Below are positions 51,580-63,840 of a stretch of 64,000 nucleotides of DNA, piece by piece. Position numbers and translations under genes: made by a program. The notes beneath the pieces are model-generated. The model saw only the letters and a list, made by a program, of their open reading frames with translations. It was not told where the DNA came from and ran no database searches. Location of the stretch: contig NC_092808.1 in the NCBI RefSeq assembly GCF_040954645.1, positions 79,588,389 to 79,652,388 of the forward strand, given 5' to 3'. Source of the DNA: Diabrotica undecimpunctata. Taxonomy: Eukaryota > Arthropoda > Insecta > Coleoptera > Chrysomelidae. Positions within the stretch are counted from its first letter, which is position 1. Each line of letters opens with the position of its first letter.

Positions 51580-52335
51580 AACAATATGAAACCAAACATC
51601 CATAGAGAAGTTAAAAAAAAAGTGTGTTACCTTACAAAGACATGTAGCAGTCGATGATGTTAAAAATATGAAAAAGCTTACGAAACTGGACATTTAGAGT
51701 TAAAGTTGTATAAAACAATTAATTGAAACTAGGTATAGTTTGCAATTTAACAAAATTAGCACAGCAAAAGAACATGTGATAAACATACATGTATATAAAA
51801 AAGTTATTATGAAAACTTAAGTAAAAAACATTAAGGTTTATTTTAAAGTGTAAAGAACTAGAAGGATCATGAGAATGCACTTCCAACAATTTATTCATAA
51901 TCAATTAGATTTTAATTTTAACTTTAGGTAACAATATTGAGTTATTTAAGATTAATATAGTAATAAAGATAAAATTATGTTACCAGTCTTAAGCTTACTG
52001 AATCTCGCAGGTAAATGAATTTACAGGTTTAACACCCACGCACACAACGTGAATAGATATGGCCTTGAGGTCAAAGTGACAAAAACAGCAAGGCAAAATA
52101 CCAACCTCTAATATAATAGGGCGGTATATTCAAAGAATGTGATAAATTTGGTTGACAACTTGTCGTTAAAAAGCCAAACAATGAAAGGAAAAGGTGGTTA
52201 AGATCACCATTTACCCTACAGTGATTGATTTGTCAACAAAGAACAAAGCATGCGAGGTCAATCCAAAATATCATATATTATAATATTAATGACGTCACTG
52301 GTTAGCCAGCCAACAGGTGAAGATTAATTCAACTT
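51580..52335. other. Unassigned DNA
   Basis: No gene or repeat recognised. Confidence 0.45.
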
Positions 52336-52336
52336 C

Positions 52337-52339
<3 letters not shown>

Positions 52340-52422
<83 letters not shown>

Positions 52423-52454
52423 CTGTATGTGTGTGTTTGTGTGTGTGTGTGTGT
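52340..52454. repeat. (AT)n followed by (GT)n array
   Basis: AT dinucleotides to about 52398, then GT dinucleotides with interruptions to 52454. They flank hammerhead H5 on its downstream side. Confidence 0.97.
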
Positions 52455-52540
52455 ATCCTCTAAAATAACAACTGATCTGCTAGATGAAAAGGGGGTTAAG
52501 ATTAATTAAGTAAACAGCTGATTAAAAACCAAGTGTACTG

Positions 52541-52597
52541 TGTTTATACATTTCATTATATTTCGCCAATTTTCATTGCCATCATCAGATGAAAATT
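52541..52597 (-). ncRNA. Hammerhead ribozyme motif, copy H5
   Basis: On the minus strand, CTGATGA (52588-52582), stem II GGCAAT-GAAA-ATTGGC with one mismatch, then GAAATATA (52564-52557). Stem III is the self-complementary ATAT and the cleavage nucleotide is A. Stem I is strong: TTTCAT (52594-52589) pairs with ATGAAA (52556-52551). The downstream sequence GTACACTTGG...TTTTAATCAGCTG recurs in opposite orientation at 52922-52944. Confidence 0.8.
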
Positions 52598-52879
52598 TTA
52601 TAATTATTTGTTATTTGATATTTTACTTGATTGAGGTTAACGACAGTGTGATTTTAATTAACCCAAGAACCACAAGGAGGGATGGGATCGTGCGTGACAC
52701 GATCACATAATTTTTTTTGACAAAAGCACGATTCTTAAAAACGGTCGCTCTCTAGTACATTATCTTCATCTTTGCATCACTAGAAACATCCTTATAAAGA
52801 GTTTTCCATAATTCCTCTTGCGTAGTAAAGGGACGCTATTAATTATTAATACTTAGAAAACATTTACCGATAAAACACT

Positions 52880-52969
52880 TGTTACGGCAACGGCAAAATA
52901 TAATGAGGTGTTTGAACAGAGTACACTTGGCTTTTAATCAGCTGTATACCGAATTAACCTCAATCCCCT

Positions 52970-52972
<3 letters not shown>
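52880..52972 (+). repeat. Inverted partner of the H5 unit, core decayed
   Basis: The plus strand has GGCAAAATATAATGA (52891-52905), the counterpart of GGCGAAATATAATGA in H5, then GAGTACACTTGGCTTTTAATCAGCTG. The CUGANGA side is lost. It runs into the (AT)n array at 52973. With H5 it forms a head-to-head pair about 290 bp apart, each half ending in a dinucleotide array. Confidence 0.75.
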
Positions 52973-53055
<83 letters not shown>

Positions 53056-53110
53056 CATATAAATATATATATAGATATATACATATATATTATATATATA
53101 TATATATATC
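52973..53110. repeat. (AT)n array
   Basis: AT dinucleotides with a few GT, CA and GA interruptions between 53048 and 53095. Confidence 0.96.
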
Positions 53111-54905
53111 ATTTTAACAGATTCATTAAGATACATTTGAATTGCTTTTAAAATCATTTTAAAATATTGAATATACTACTACCATAATTTCACCTGAAAA
53201 ATATTAACGAGATCTAATCATAATCAGATCATAATTATATTGCCACCCTATATAAGTTAAATTGACATGTAACATGTTTAAATCTCGATATTTTATTCGA
53301 TTCTCCCCAATTTCAATGATATGAATAGAAAGTGCAAAATCAGCTAAAAATACACTCTTTTCTCGAAGAGCACCCGTCGTTATTACAAAAAGAATAATAA
53401 TAGTTGTCACAGAAAATGATCTAAATCAAACTTTTCAAACGACAAATTCGATTTTGCATTGATAATCCACTCCATGACAATGTGAACTTCCAACTTCTTA
53501 CTATATTTTTGGAAAACGAGATTGAAGATGACACCTCTTTCTTTTGTATATAAACTTTCATTGAAACAGAAGTTCTGATTGTATTCGAAACTTTTGTGCT
53601 TTGTTCCAAACTTACATTACATTTTTATTATAAAAGAAATTGTATTTTATGGTTTAGGAGTATGAAATTGGAAATTTTGTTCGGAGGAGTTTTCTAACTA
53701 CGAAAGTAATTAATATAATTTGCCTAGGTAGGTATTTAAATTATTTAGAGTTCTCATTAAGCAATTCTGTCGTAGCTTCGGTAATAAACTAAAGGAAAGC
53801 ATTGATAGATATTATTACGTAGGTATATTTGTCTACCTTGTACTAATAGCGCCTTAATGGAATTCAAATTGAACATCAATATGAACTCTATTAAGCATAA
53901 AATAAAATATTATTATTTTTACAACAGACTATAAAATTAGGCAACTAAAATATTAATTGTTAGAAAAAGTTTAATATTTTTCATTACGTAAAATATTATT
54001 ATTATATTAGAGATGGACAGTTCTAGATAATGGATACTTGTTTAATTTTGCCGAGATGATTTTAATTTTAAATATTTACTCCTCAATAGTATTATGGATA
54101 GCGATAATTCTTAAAAAAAAAAGAATAATAACATAAAAAATATACTTGACATACTTTGGTGTAAAACTTAGTGGTCAAACAAATGTGTAACTTCGTTATG
54201 TTTCTTATATTTTTCTTGAGAGTGTACTCATAGTCTCAAAAAAAAGCGGTTCCGTGACATATAACGCAATAGTCCCTAACCCAACAAGTGACAACAACCA
54301 ATAATTCGTAACGCCGTCAATTCATAACGACGACACTTTGTAACATCGACGGTTCGTAACTACAACTATTCGTAACGGTTTAATTCGCAACGCCCCCATT
54401 TATGTTTTTTTAGCAAATTTAGCCTTACTGGATATAGACAAAAATGTATTACTTTTCTACACTAGAAATGCCGATATATTTCTTAAGACGACTTTTTTTA
54501 AAAACATTTCACATATATTTTGCATATATTTTGGTGAATGTGACAACTAAAAAATATTTTGTTTTTGTATATAACTAAGTATGTATTCCTAACATTGATC
54601 ATGTATAGTCAAGTATACAATTTTTAAAGTATTCATATTTATTTATTGTAAAACTCAGAATAAGTGAGCTATATTTCTTAGATATGTGATATGTCAATAG
54701 ACATTCAACATCATAATCTTAGACGACTGTAAATGTGCGCCCTTTTATTTGTTTATATTTCCAACTTTAAGGCATTCTTTGGCCGCTTTCATATTTCAAA
54801 TAATACGTCAAGTTAGTTGTTGACGATGGTGGTTCCATATGATGTATCGAGGATATGCTGGATTTCTTAATTTACCACTTTTAATATCATATAATCATCT
54901 TAACT
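53111..54905. other. Unassigned DNA with a degenerate short tandem repeat
   Basis: At 54300-54392 a variable unit of roughly 15-20 bp centred on TTCGTAACG (also TTCATAACG, TTTGTAACA, TTCGCAACG) repeats six times. Nothing else recognised. Confidence 0.5.
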
Positions 54906-54914
54906 GGTGTTTCA

Positions 54915-55830
54915 GCCCTAGTTGAGCCTAGACCTTCGTTATTCTATTTCGCCAGTCGTTCTGTTCATCGCCAACCGTTGTCAGTTTGCTGCGTCGATGT
55001 TCCTCGCGTCCTCGTCCACACCATCCCTCTACCTCTACTACTATTTCCTACTGGTGTCGCCAATAGGGTTCATCTAGGTGGGTAATTTTTATTTGATTTT
55101 GACACATGTCCAGTCCATCTAAGTCTACCCAATTTTTTGAAATATATTACATCTCTACCATTAATTATTTCTTTATACATCTCGTACCATTCGAAATAAT
55201 ATTGCCATCTCCAAATTTCGTTGTTACAGATTGCGCTCATAATTCTGCGTAGTAACTTCCTTTCAAAGACGAGTAGGCCATTTTCGCCTGTTCAGGAGAT
55301 GGTCCATGCTTCTGACCCATATGTCACCACTGGTAGGATGTGTGCTGTATTAGTTTGGTTTTTTGGCTTAAATTTTTGCTTTTTAGCTGCTTATTTAGCA
55401 AAAAATTACACTTTTTCGCTATCAGTACCCTTCGTTTTTCTTCTTTAGATGTGTCATTATCGCTTGTTATGAGAAAACCCAGATAGGTTAACTTATTTAC
55501 TACCTCAAAATTATAGTGGTCTATGATAAAGTATTGTTCGGCATTTCTAGCACTATCTCTGTTATTTGGCATTGACGCCAACATTTTGGTTTTTTCCTCG
55601 TGCGGCCGTCAAGTAGTTGAAAGCCATCTCTTTATGTCCTCGTGTGGTGCGTGCGATCAAATCCAAATCGTCACCGTAAGCCACAATTTGCATTGGCTTA
55701 ATAAAGATTGTTCCCCTGTTGTGTAACTGGGCATATCTTATATGTAGTCTGTTCTAATGCTATATAAAAGAAAAGACACGCTAGCACATCCCGCAACCCC
55801 GTATATTTTTAAAATTCTTGTGACAGATCG
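54915..55830 (-). pseudogene. RTE-like LINE RT-to-3' fragment, decayed
   Basis: From about 55800 on the minus strand, pieces include GLRQGD.L-like sequence, KLTYLGFLITSDNDTS (55500-55450), LLNKQLKSKNLSQKTKL (about 55395-55345), then post-RT traces near 55300-55100 such as WVDLDGLDMCQNQ. Near the 3' end are GRGREEHRRSK and NDWRNRITKV (about 55010-54935). The order and motifs match a LINE ORF2 tail. Several shifts are present, and the YADD box region near 55680 is degraded. Confidence 0.75.
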
Positions 55831-55989
55831 CCTTGTATTTGTACTCTGCAGATTACATTACTCATACTCATAGTTGTTTTTACAAGTCTTAGTAATTTAA
55901 AGGGAATCTTAAGTTCATTCATAGCTTCATATTATTTACATCTTAGGGCGCTATACGCTGACTTAAAGTTTACAAAAGGATAGAACTTA

Positions 55990-56470
55990 TAATGTGAAAT
56001 GTATTGTTTTTTTTTTAGATTCCACCTTTAATATACGTAGTTTTAAAGTATTGCAAAAACTCTTTAGTTTTGTCATTAAATTCAGGAAAAATTTTTGCGC
56101 CTTGTAAATATACATTAGTTTTGTTTCTTCCATAGGGAGTAATCATATTGAAGTTAGCTGATTTATTTAAATGAAAAAAAAACCTTTGTTTCAATTATAT
56201 GAAACTCAGCTTGTAAAATACTAATTGCCGTCTTTCCAAAATCAAGTGGACAAGAATCGGGATTTAAATTCTGTAGTGGGATTGTTAACATACATAATAA
56301 TCTTTGATAAGTTTCTTCGGTTTTATTTGGCAGTAACGCAAAAAAAACAAGAAAATGCTATATGATTAAGTTGACTTTTGATAGCATAAAGTTTGAAAAC
56401 TAGTTCAGATACAAGTTTGAAAGTTTCTTCAGCTAACCAATTTTGATGCTATAGGAACAAATTTAATAAA
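55990..56470 (-). pseudogene. Mutator-like (MULE) transposase fragment
   Basis: The minus strand reads NWLAEETFKLVSELVFKLYAI (56440-56380), then QLNHIAFS, then, after a shift, ALLPNKTEETYQRLL (about 56340-56300), IPLQNLNPDSCPLDFGKTAI, KVFFFHLNKSA and KIFPEFNDKTKEFLQYF (to about 56040). This is the MULE DDE domain, with a usual D-G-T-F first motif and a DFE second motif. Here the first reads EETF and the second DFGK, so two catalytic acids are lost. Terminal repeats and the FLYWCH domain were not found. Confidence 0.7.
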
Positions 56471-56479
56471 ACATATATA

Positions 56480-57690
56480 ACATACAAAACCTAACTGCTT
56501 ACGTTAAAATATTAATATTTATTGGGATCATGAGATCCACTGTCACGTAACAGCACGTTGTATTTTTCATTAAGTAGAAAATTCATGTTGTTAGAAGTAG
56601 CAGATATAACATTTGTTTCTCTCTATTTGGCACGCTAAAGTATTGTTAAATTAAAATTTTTTTTGGCATTCTGGCAGTAGTAATTTAACACTTTCATTTG
56701 CTTAAAGAAGTTTTGTACTCAAGACCTTTTTTGGATGTTGCTCCAGGATTTTTCTTATTTGCTTTCCTCTCATTTACCACCTTACTTCAGTCCCTAGTCT
56801 TCATTTTATTTGATTATAACGTCACCTTTTATCACAAGTGATTTGGACTTAGAGTTATAACGCATAATTTCAGATACGGTTATCTGATTTTAAAGAAACT
56901 CAAAATTTTGGAATGTAAGAGTACATTTTCCATGCAAGCTAAGACTATAGGTAGGTTTATTTCTTATAATAAATTTTGTTCAAATATTATTCTTAAAGCA
57001 CTAGTTACAAGATCACTAATATTTCTCAAATTATATGTTTAAAGATATTCCTCTTAGCAGCTATAATCAATCGGAAGGCATATTATAATAATAGATAGTT
57101 ACACATTTTCCTTTACAAAATGTTTACTTATAAAGTTGGGAATTTTTAAGGATGGTTAGCAGCTAAAAGTTACACTTATTAATTCATTAATACTTTATTT
57201 AGGCGTATGGTAATTTAAGGAATAATAAAAGGCTTAATTATATTTCCTTTATATGTAGATTATATGTATTTTAAAACACAATTTTTAAAATATATTTCTC
57301 CACGAAATATGAAATGAGTTAAAAATGTTTATCCTAATGTTGTTCCGGTACATTGTAATAAAAATTGGTTTCCATGTTAACAAAAATAAAAAGAAAATAA
57401 TTCAATTTTGACGTATCAAATTAAACTAGACTACAAACCCATCGGATATTTTTAATGGGTTATGTGACCCAGTATGAATTGCATATAAAACAATGCTACA
57501 ATATGTAATAAACTATGCCTCCAATTCTTATCTGTACGAGTGGGTCACAGGTAAGACATACATACCACTCACGGAGAGGGGGATACATTTTAACCAAACA
57601 TGTTTTGAATTTTTCTAAGGTAAATTGTTCTATACATTGGTAGTGTTTTATTTTACATTAATTCAAAAATTTTTGTTTTACGAGATTGTA
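56480..57690. other. Unassigned DNA
   Basis: No recognisable frame. It may hold the rest of the MULE and the left end of the piggyBac remnant, but no boundary is clear. Confidence 0.4.
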
Positions 57691-57899
57691 TTCATAAAGG
57701 GACAGGGAAGTGATCATTTTGACCCGAATCGATTTATGTGGGTTATTCAAGAAATTTCACTTTTACGTGGGAATTTTGTTCAATTGGCAATATAATTTCC
57801 TAAAAATATTATTTCTAGGATTTTTTTTAAGTTCTTGTTGGTTTGGCATTGTTGTGCAGCATTAGTCTAAAAGCCGTTAGTGACGGTCTGATATTAGAT

Positions 57900-59284
57900 T
57901 GATTTTCAAAAATGTGGTCAATTCGTGGTCGTGGTCTTACTCAGCAACAAGCTTTGTCTTAGCTGAATTAGAATAATTATCCGAAACCAAATCCGACGTT
58001 CAAGATGTTCTAGAAAACAATGAAGAGAGTATAGAATTTGAATCCACTAATTTTGGCTGCGATAATAGTGACGATGAAATTTTTCAACCGCCATCGAGAA
58101 GCTGCAGTGATGAGAGCACTGATACCTCCGATGAGGGCCCTTCTGGACCCACATCATATGCAAAAACAAAAATTATTGTCGGATCTGTTTTAAATGTTTT
58201 TCACTTATGTATTGACGATTATTTTTGAAACACATAAATCGGTGTACAGAAGTTAAAGCATCAATTTCAAATTGAAAAGTGATAATCAGTAAAAGAATTT
58301 GAAGCGTTTGTTGGACTTTTGTATTCTTGTTTAATTTTAGGACAAAGCATTTTTAATCTGATGATCTTGTGGTCAACAAAGTGGGGACTTTCGATTTTTT
58401 CAAAGACAGAAATGTCTCAACACAGATTTTTACAAATAATACGGTTTATACGTTTTCACATTCGGTCAACCACAAGCCAAAGACTTCAGAGCGATAAATT
58501 TTGTTTAATTTCAGAGGTTTGGGAGCAATTTATTTTAAATTGTCAATCATGTTATATACCTACCAAAAACATAATCATTGATGACTAACTTTTTCCAACA
58601 CAGGTGAGGTGCAGATTTACGCAATTCATGGCTAACAAATCTGACAAGTTGCTAATCAAGTTCTGGCTGGATGTAGATGTAGATTCTCGATATATTCTTA
58701 ATGGTTTTCTGAATTTAGAAAAAGATAGCATTCGTCCTTAAACGAAAGAGTTTTTTAAACGTGTAGTGTTGAAGCTGATGACGAAATGTAACAGCTGATA
58801 ATTTTTTACTTTTATCCATCTTGCCCAAGAGTTCAAAAGCAACAATACAACTAATATCGGAACAGTCAACAGAATTAAAAAGAAAAACACAAAAATACCT
58901 GAAAAACAAAAAATGAGCTTTTCTGACAACAGCTGTCAAGTACAAAAACTGCGATGCAATGTGTTACCAAGGTAAAGCTAATAGAAACGTAATTTTATAA
59001 TGCTTTACTTGTCAATAACAGTCAACGAAGCAGGAAAGAAAAAGCCAGAAGTTATAAAATTTTATAATTAAAGTAAATTTAGTGTCGATGTTATCGACCA
59101 AATTGCAATGAAGTACACGAGATTTATGCGACAACTGCATAAAAGAATTTGTGACCAAGAACAAAAACAATTGTGTGTATTCAATAATTCTTAGTTGATT
59201 GGAACACACCAAAAGTAAGAAGTGGTCAAATTGACCACAGCCGTCCTTGCAGGTAGGTCACTTTGGCCGTCCTTCTAGTGTTAA
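57900..59284 (+). pseudogene. piggyBac-like transposase, decayed, right end preserved
   Basis: The plus strand carries an N-terminal MWSIRGRGLTQQQALS (57911), an acidic region FGCDNSDDEIFQPPS and DESTDTSDEGPSG, then KEFEAFVGLLYSCLILGQS and LQIIRFIRFHIRS. The catalytic-core start reads NIIIDD, then, after a stop, VRCRFTQFMANKSDKLLIKFW, VDSRYILNGF and, decayed, KFSVDVIDQIAMKYTR (about 59070-59125). This order is that of piggyBac/PGBD transposases. The right terminus CCTTCTAGTG precedes TTAA at 59281-59284, as expected for piggyBac. A possible diverged left terminus is near 57697, not certain. Many stops; inactive. Confidence 0.85.
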
Positions 59285-60492
59285 AGCTTCTAGTAAATAT
59301 TTCTCAAAAACCCGTCATTGCTAAGGACCCTTAAGCTAGCGGGGACAAATGAGCGGAATCCAATTTAACTTACGTAATATTTTTTCACCCATTTTTCACT
59401 TATTTATTACCTACCTACTAATTTTTCACCACCTAGCAGACTTTGGAAAAAACACTTTTTGCTTATGGCATATGTTTTCACCCATTTTTCACTAATTTAT
59501 TAACAATCTACTAATTTTTTACCACCAAACCACCCTTAATGGGAGCGATTCTGCTGGCTCTAGGTTCAAGCTAGCACAATTCAGAAAAAAAACTTTTTGC
59601 CATTGTCATATTTTTTTACCCATTTTTCACTAATTTATTGTCACCCTAATAATTTTTCATCCCCAAACCACCCTTAAGGGGAGCAATTTTGCTGGCTTAC
59701 GGTTAATATAAGTAGAATTCCAAAAATAATATTTATGATATACCACAGTGCTCTGCTAGGTTTTTATGAATTTATTACCATACTAGTAATTATTTACCCT
59801 TCACCTACTTCTTATAAAAGGTAAATAATTCTGTTGGGTTAATATTTAAGGTGATAAATTTATTTTTACAATTTTAGTGTACTCTTCTTGTAACTGAAAG
59901 TATAACTTGGTTGCCAGGTTTTTACTGAATTTTATCCACCCTCGTAATTTTTGAACCCCTAAATGCCAGAGTTAATGGGAAACCTTCAAGAAGCTACGCA
60001 TTCACGCTAGCCAAATGCGAAATCTTTTTGGAGATATAAAAGCGCTTTGCTAGATTTTTACTATATTTTACCAGCCCAGTCATTGTTTTCTTAACACCCT
60101 AATTAAAAACATTCTGAAATGTTACTCTGTGCTAACTAATATTTATTTTTTAAATGTTTAAATATTGAAAATATGAAAATACTTTTAAAAAACTTTTAAA
60201 TACTTTTTACTGTTTTAAAAAATTGACTCTGATTATAGTAGTGAGTAAATGGCTAAGAGAAATCGAATCGTGAGTCCCTTTTATGAATATAAAATAACTG
60301 AAATCAAGTTGAGTATTAGTAAATACAATGCAATTGTTATATTTCAGAAAAAAGTTTTCAGGTAAGAAATATTCAAATTGAAATAATTTTATTATGTCTA
60401 TTATATTAATTACCTAATTGTAAAGGAGGGTCAAGACACCTTGCGCACCTATGGTTAAATGATTAAAAGATTTGTATTTATTGGGTATACAT

Positions 60493-60722
60493 CCATAGAC
60501 CTGAGCGAAGTGTAACGCCAATCAAGGAGTGGGGGCTGCAGTCTTAATCGGATTTTAGATTGATACCGCCCTCATCACTATTATTTAACTTTGGCAATAA
60601 ATTTCAAATATAGAGCCTCTGTACTGTCCCTGAATGTGTTTTATGCTGAGTACAATAGCTTTTGAGTAACTTTTAATACTAAACACCAACGTACATTCAT
60701 CTACGCACGATCAGGTCTATGG
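60493..60722. repeat. 230-bp segment with short inverted ends inside the Foldback centre
   Basis: CCATAGACCTGA at 60493-60504 and its exact complement at 60711-60722, extended weakly inward. It may be a small inserted MITE or the unpaired core of the Foldback element. No target duplication seen. Confidence 0.45.
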
Positions 60723-61291
60723 CTGATTTTTAACTCTTGAAATGTGAAAACATTTTTTTTTTATACCGGACGAAAAAGTACAACTTTTCGCCCCCGAAAT
60801 TTTAAAGTAAAATGCTGAATTTATGTTCAGTGTCTTAGGTGAAAAATATGAAGATAGCAAAAAATAGTAAAAGGTTGAAGTAAAAGTACAATACAAAAAA
60901 ATTATTAAAAATACCTTTTATAATTTTGTTTTGTCAGTTCAAAATTTAAGCTAGCAGAATTATTGGCTTCTTATAGAGAGGTAAACAATTGTGAAGGTGG
61001 TAAATGAATTGGAAAAGCTTTATAGCACACAGTGGTATTTAACAATTACTTTTTTTATTTTAACCTAAGCTACCACGGGTTAGTTGAGAGGCGAAAAATT
61101 AGTAAAAATTGAGCAGAATCATGTGATATTTCAAAATTTTTATTTTAATTAGCTAGCTTAATATTCGATCTTCCGCTTAATAGCTTAATATTGACTTTCA
61201 ACAAGGAGTAGTTAAGAAGTGAAAAATTAATAGGGCGGTAATAAATTTGTAAAAACCTATAAAAACACTGTGGTACTTCAAACATATATAC

Positions 61292-61340
61292 ATTTTCTCC
61301 TGACGAAGTCACAAAATCGTGACGAAATATTGAGACGGAA
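61292..61340 (+). ncRNA. Hammerhead ribozyme motif, copy H6
   Basis: CTGACGA at 61300-61306, one spacer nucleotide, stem II GTCAC-AAAATC-GTGAC (61308-61323, perfect 5 bp), GAAATATT at 61324-61331. Stem III is the self-complementary ATAT and the predicted cleavage follows U61331. Stem I pairs TCTC (61296-61299) with GAGA (61332-61335). Every core position fits. It lies 80 bp before an (AT)n array. The whole unit (about 61290-61531) interrupts one subrepeat of the Foldback arm, which defines its ends. Confidence 0.85.
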
Positions 61341-61409
61341 CAAATAGAGTTTTATTTCCTACAGACCGATTGCTGATACTATAAATCAATATTTAAAACA
61401 GTACGGTCG

Positions 61410-61535
<126 letters not shown>

Positions 61536-61802
61536 TCTGCTGGCTTGAATATTTAACTAGCGGGAACGTTTCTACATAGAATTGCTTTAGTGGTGGAAAA
61601 TTATCAGGGTGGTGAAAGTGTAGCAAAAACTTACCAGAACACTTTTTTATTTCAATAAGTAAATTTTCGCCATAAATTTTAACCTAACAGAATTATTGAT
61701 TGATAGAGTACATTAAAATTGTAAAAATAGATTTTTCATCAACTCATCTCTTAACCTAAGAATTGTTGACTTTTCACATGGGTTAATTAAGGGTTAATAA
61801 TT

Positions 61803-62788
61803 CTTCTTCTTCTTTTGGCATCATAACCCTGGATGGGTCTTTGCCTGTCTGGCTATGTCCTTCCATTCAGATCTCTCTTGTGCCCTTCTTCTCCATTGTC
61901 TTATGTTCATTGTTTTCAGGTCGTCTTCCACGTCATCCAACCATCTCGTTCTGGGCCTTCCTTTTTTCGCCTTCCTATGGGCTTCCATTGTAACATTTTC
62001 TTTGTTGTTTTTGCATCGTTTTTTCTCTGCACATGTCCCAGCCATGACAGTCTTTGACTTTTCACAAATCTTACAATGTCATAACCTTCATTTAACTCAT
62101 TAACCTCGTCGTTTCTCCTGATTCTCCATGTGCCATCTTCCTCTTGTACCGGACCATATACTTTCCTCAGTATTTTTCTCTCGAATGTCCTGAGTTGGGC
62201 ATCATCTTTTTTCGTCATTACCCAAGTTTCACATCCATAGGTTACTACGGGTCTAATCAGTGTTCTGTAGATAGTCATTTTGGTTCTTTTGTCTAATAAT
62301 TTCGATGTCATCAATCTTTTATTAGCATAGTATGTACGATTCCCGCTGGAAATACGGGCATTAATTTCGCTACTTACGGAGTTCTTCTGATTGATTTCTG
62401 TGCCGAGATATGTAAAGGCATCCACTCGTTCGATAGTACCTATAGTTCTTTTGACTGTCATACATATACTTCGTTTTTGCTTTTTTTTTTTTTTTTGAGA
62501 CGTCTTTTTCTTGCTTCAGGATCAATTTGTTTGAACACTTCCATTAGTCGTGGCTTATTCCTACTAATGATGGCTACATCGTCTGCATATGCAGTAATTT
62601 GTACTGATTTGGTGTTTGTATGGCCGGTTATATTGGTTTTTCTGATCAAGAACTAGGTTGCCTCAAGAACTAGGTTGAATAGCATGGTTGATAGGGCATC
62701 TCCCTGTCTTACTCCCATGTTGATGTTAAACAGGGGAGACAGTTCTCCATCTACTCTGACTGCGGCTTTTGGACCCTGCAACGTCATT
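61803..62788 (-). mobile_element. 5'-truncated LINE inserted in the Foldback arm
   Basis: It is flanked by AGGGTTAATAATT (61790-61802) and AGGGTAAATAATT (62789-62801), a 13-bp target duplication with one difference. The 3' end carries a (GAA)n tail at 61803-61813 (CTTCTTCTT on the plus strand). It begins in the RT palm. The flanking Foldback subrepeats on both sides (61582-61802 and 62810-63029) are nearly identical over about 220 bp. Confidence 0.9.
61821..62788 (-). pseudogene. RT palm to C-terminus of the inserted LINE
   Basis: Minus frames in order: NMGVRQGDALSTMLFNLVL, a 12-13 bp local duplication near 62655, then ITAYADDVAIISRNK with an intact catalytic YADD (about 62588). A poly-A run shifts the frame near 62480. 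The 181-codon frame 62461-61916 follows with DAFTYLGTEINQKNSVSS, TYGCETWVMTKKD, RLSWLGHVQRK and WKPIGRRK. A final shift gives AKKGRPRTRWLDDVEDDL to a stop near 61821. It is an RTE-like ORF2 tail of a family distinct from 31476-32696. Confidence 0.9.
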
Positions 62789-63840
62789 AGGGTAAATAAT
62801 TAGTGTGAAATTGCTTTAGTGGTGGAAAATTATCAGGGTGGTAAAAGTGTAGCAAAAACTTACCAGAACACTTTTTTATTTCAATAAGTAAATTTTCGCC
62901 ATAAATTTTAACCTAACAGAATAATTGATTGATAGAGTACAGTAAAATTGTAAAAATAGATTTTTCATCAACTCATCTCTTAACCTAAGAATTGTTGACT
63001 TTTCACATGGGTTAATTAAGGGTGAATAATTACTAGGGTGGTAATAAATTTGTTAAAATCTAGCAGAACAGTGTGGTATTTCAAAAATATATTTTTTTCT
63101 AATTTCACTGGCTCTAATATTAAGCTAACAGGAACGTTTCCAAATAAGATTGGTTTAGGAGTGCAAGATTATCAGGGTGGTTATAGTTTAGTAAACATTT
63201 AAAAAGCACTTTTTTATTTCAGTTATAAGTAGAGGAGAGTGAATTTAAAAAAAAAAGAATTTTTTCCGTTAAATTTTATTCTAACAGAATTATTGACTTT
63301 CCATAAGGGGTAGTTTACCGTGAATAATTACTAGTGTGGTAATAAATTCATAAAAATCTAGCAGAGCACTGTGGTGTATCATAAATATTATTTTTGGAAT
63401 TTTACTTGTTTTAACCGTGAGTCAGCAAAATCGCTTCCATTAAGGGTTGTTTGTTGGTGAAAAATTATTAGAGTGGTAATAAACTAGTAAAAATGGGTAA
63501 AAAAATATGCTATCGGCGAAAGATTTTTTTTTCTGAATTCTGCTAGCTTGAACCTTAATCCAGCAGAATGGCTCCCATTAAGGATAGTTTGGTGGTGAAA
63601 AAGGATTAGGGTGGTACTAAACTAGTGAAAAATGGGTGAAAATATATGCCATAGGCAAAATGTTTTTTTTTCCGAATTCTGCTAGCTTGAACTTTAAGCC
63701 AGCAGAATCGTTCCCCTTCAGGTTGGTTTGGTGGTGAACAATTATTAGGGTGGTAATAAATTAGTGAAAAATGGGTGAACAATTATAACGTTGGTTAAAC
63801 TGGATTTCTCTTATTTGTCCCCGCTAGTTTAAGGGTCCTT

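Noticed and set aside
52399..52454. (GT)n as telomeric or regulatory sequence
   Set aside because: It is a simple dinucleotide extension of the adjacent (AT)n and lacks the insect TTAGG unit.
62458..62649. Separate small protein with a Lys-rich tail
   Set aside because: It is the YADD part of the LINE RT running out of frame through a poly-A stretch.
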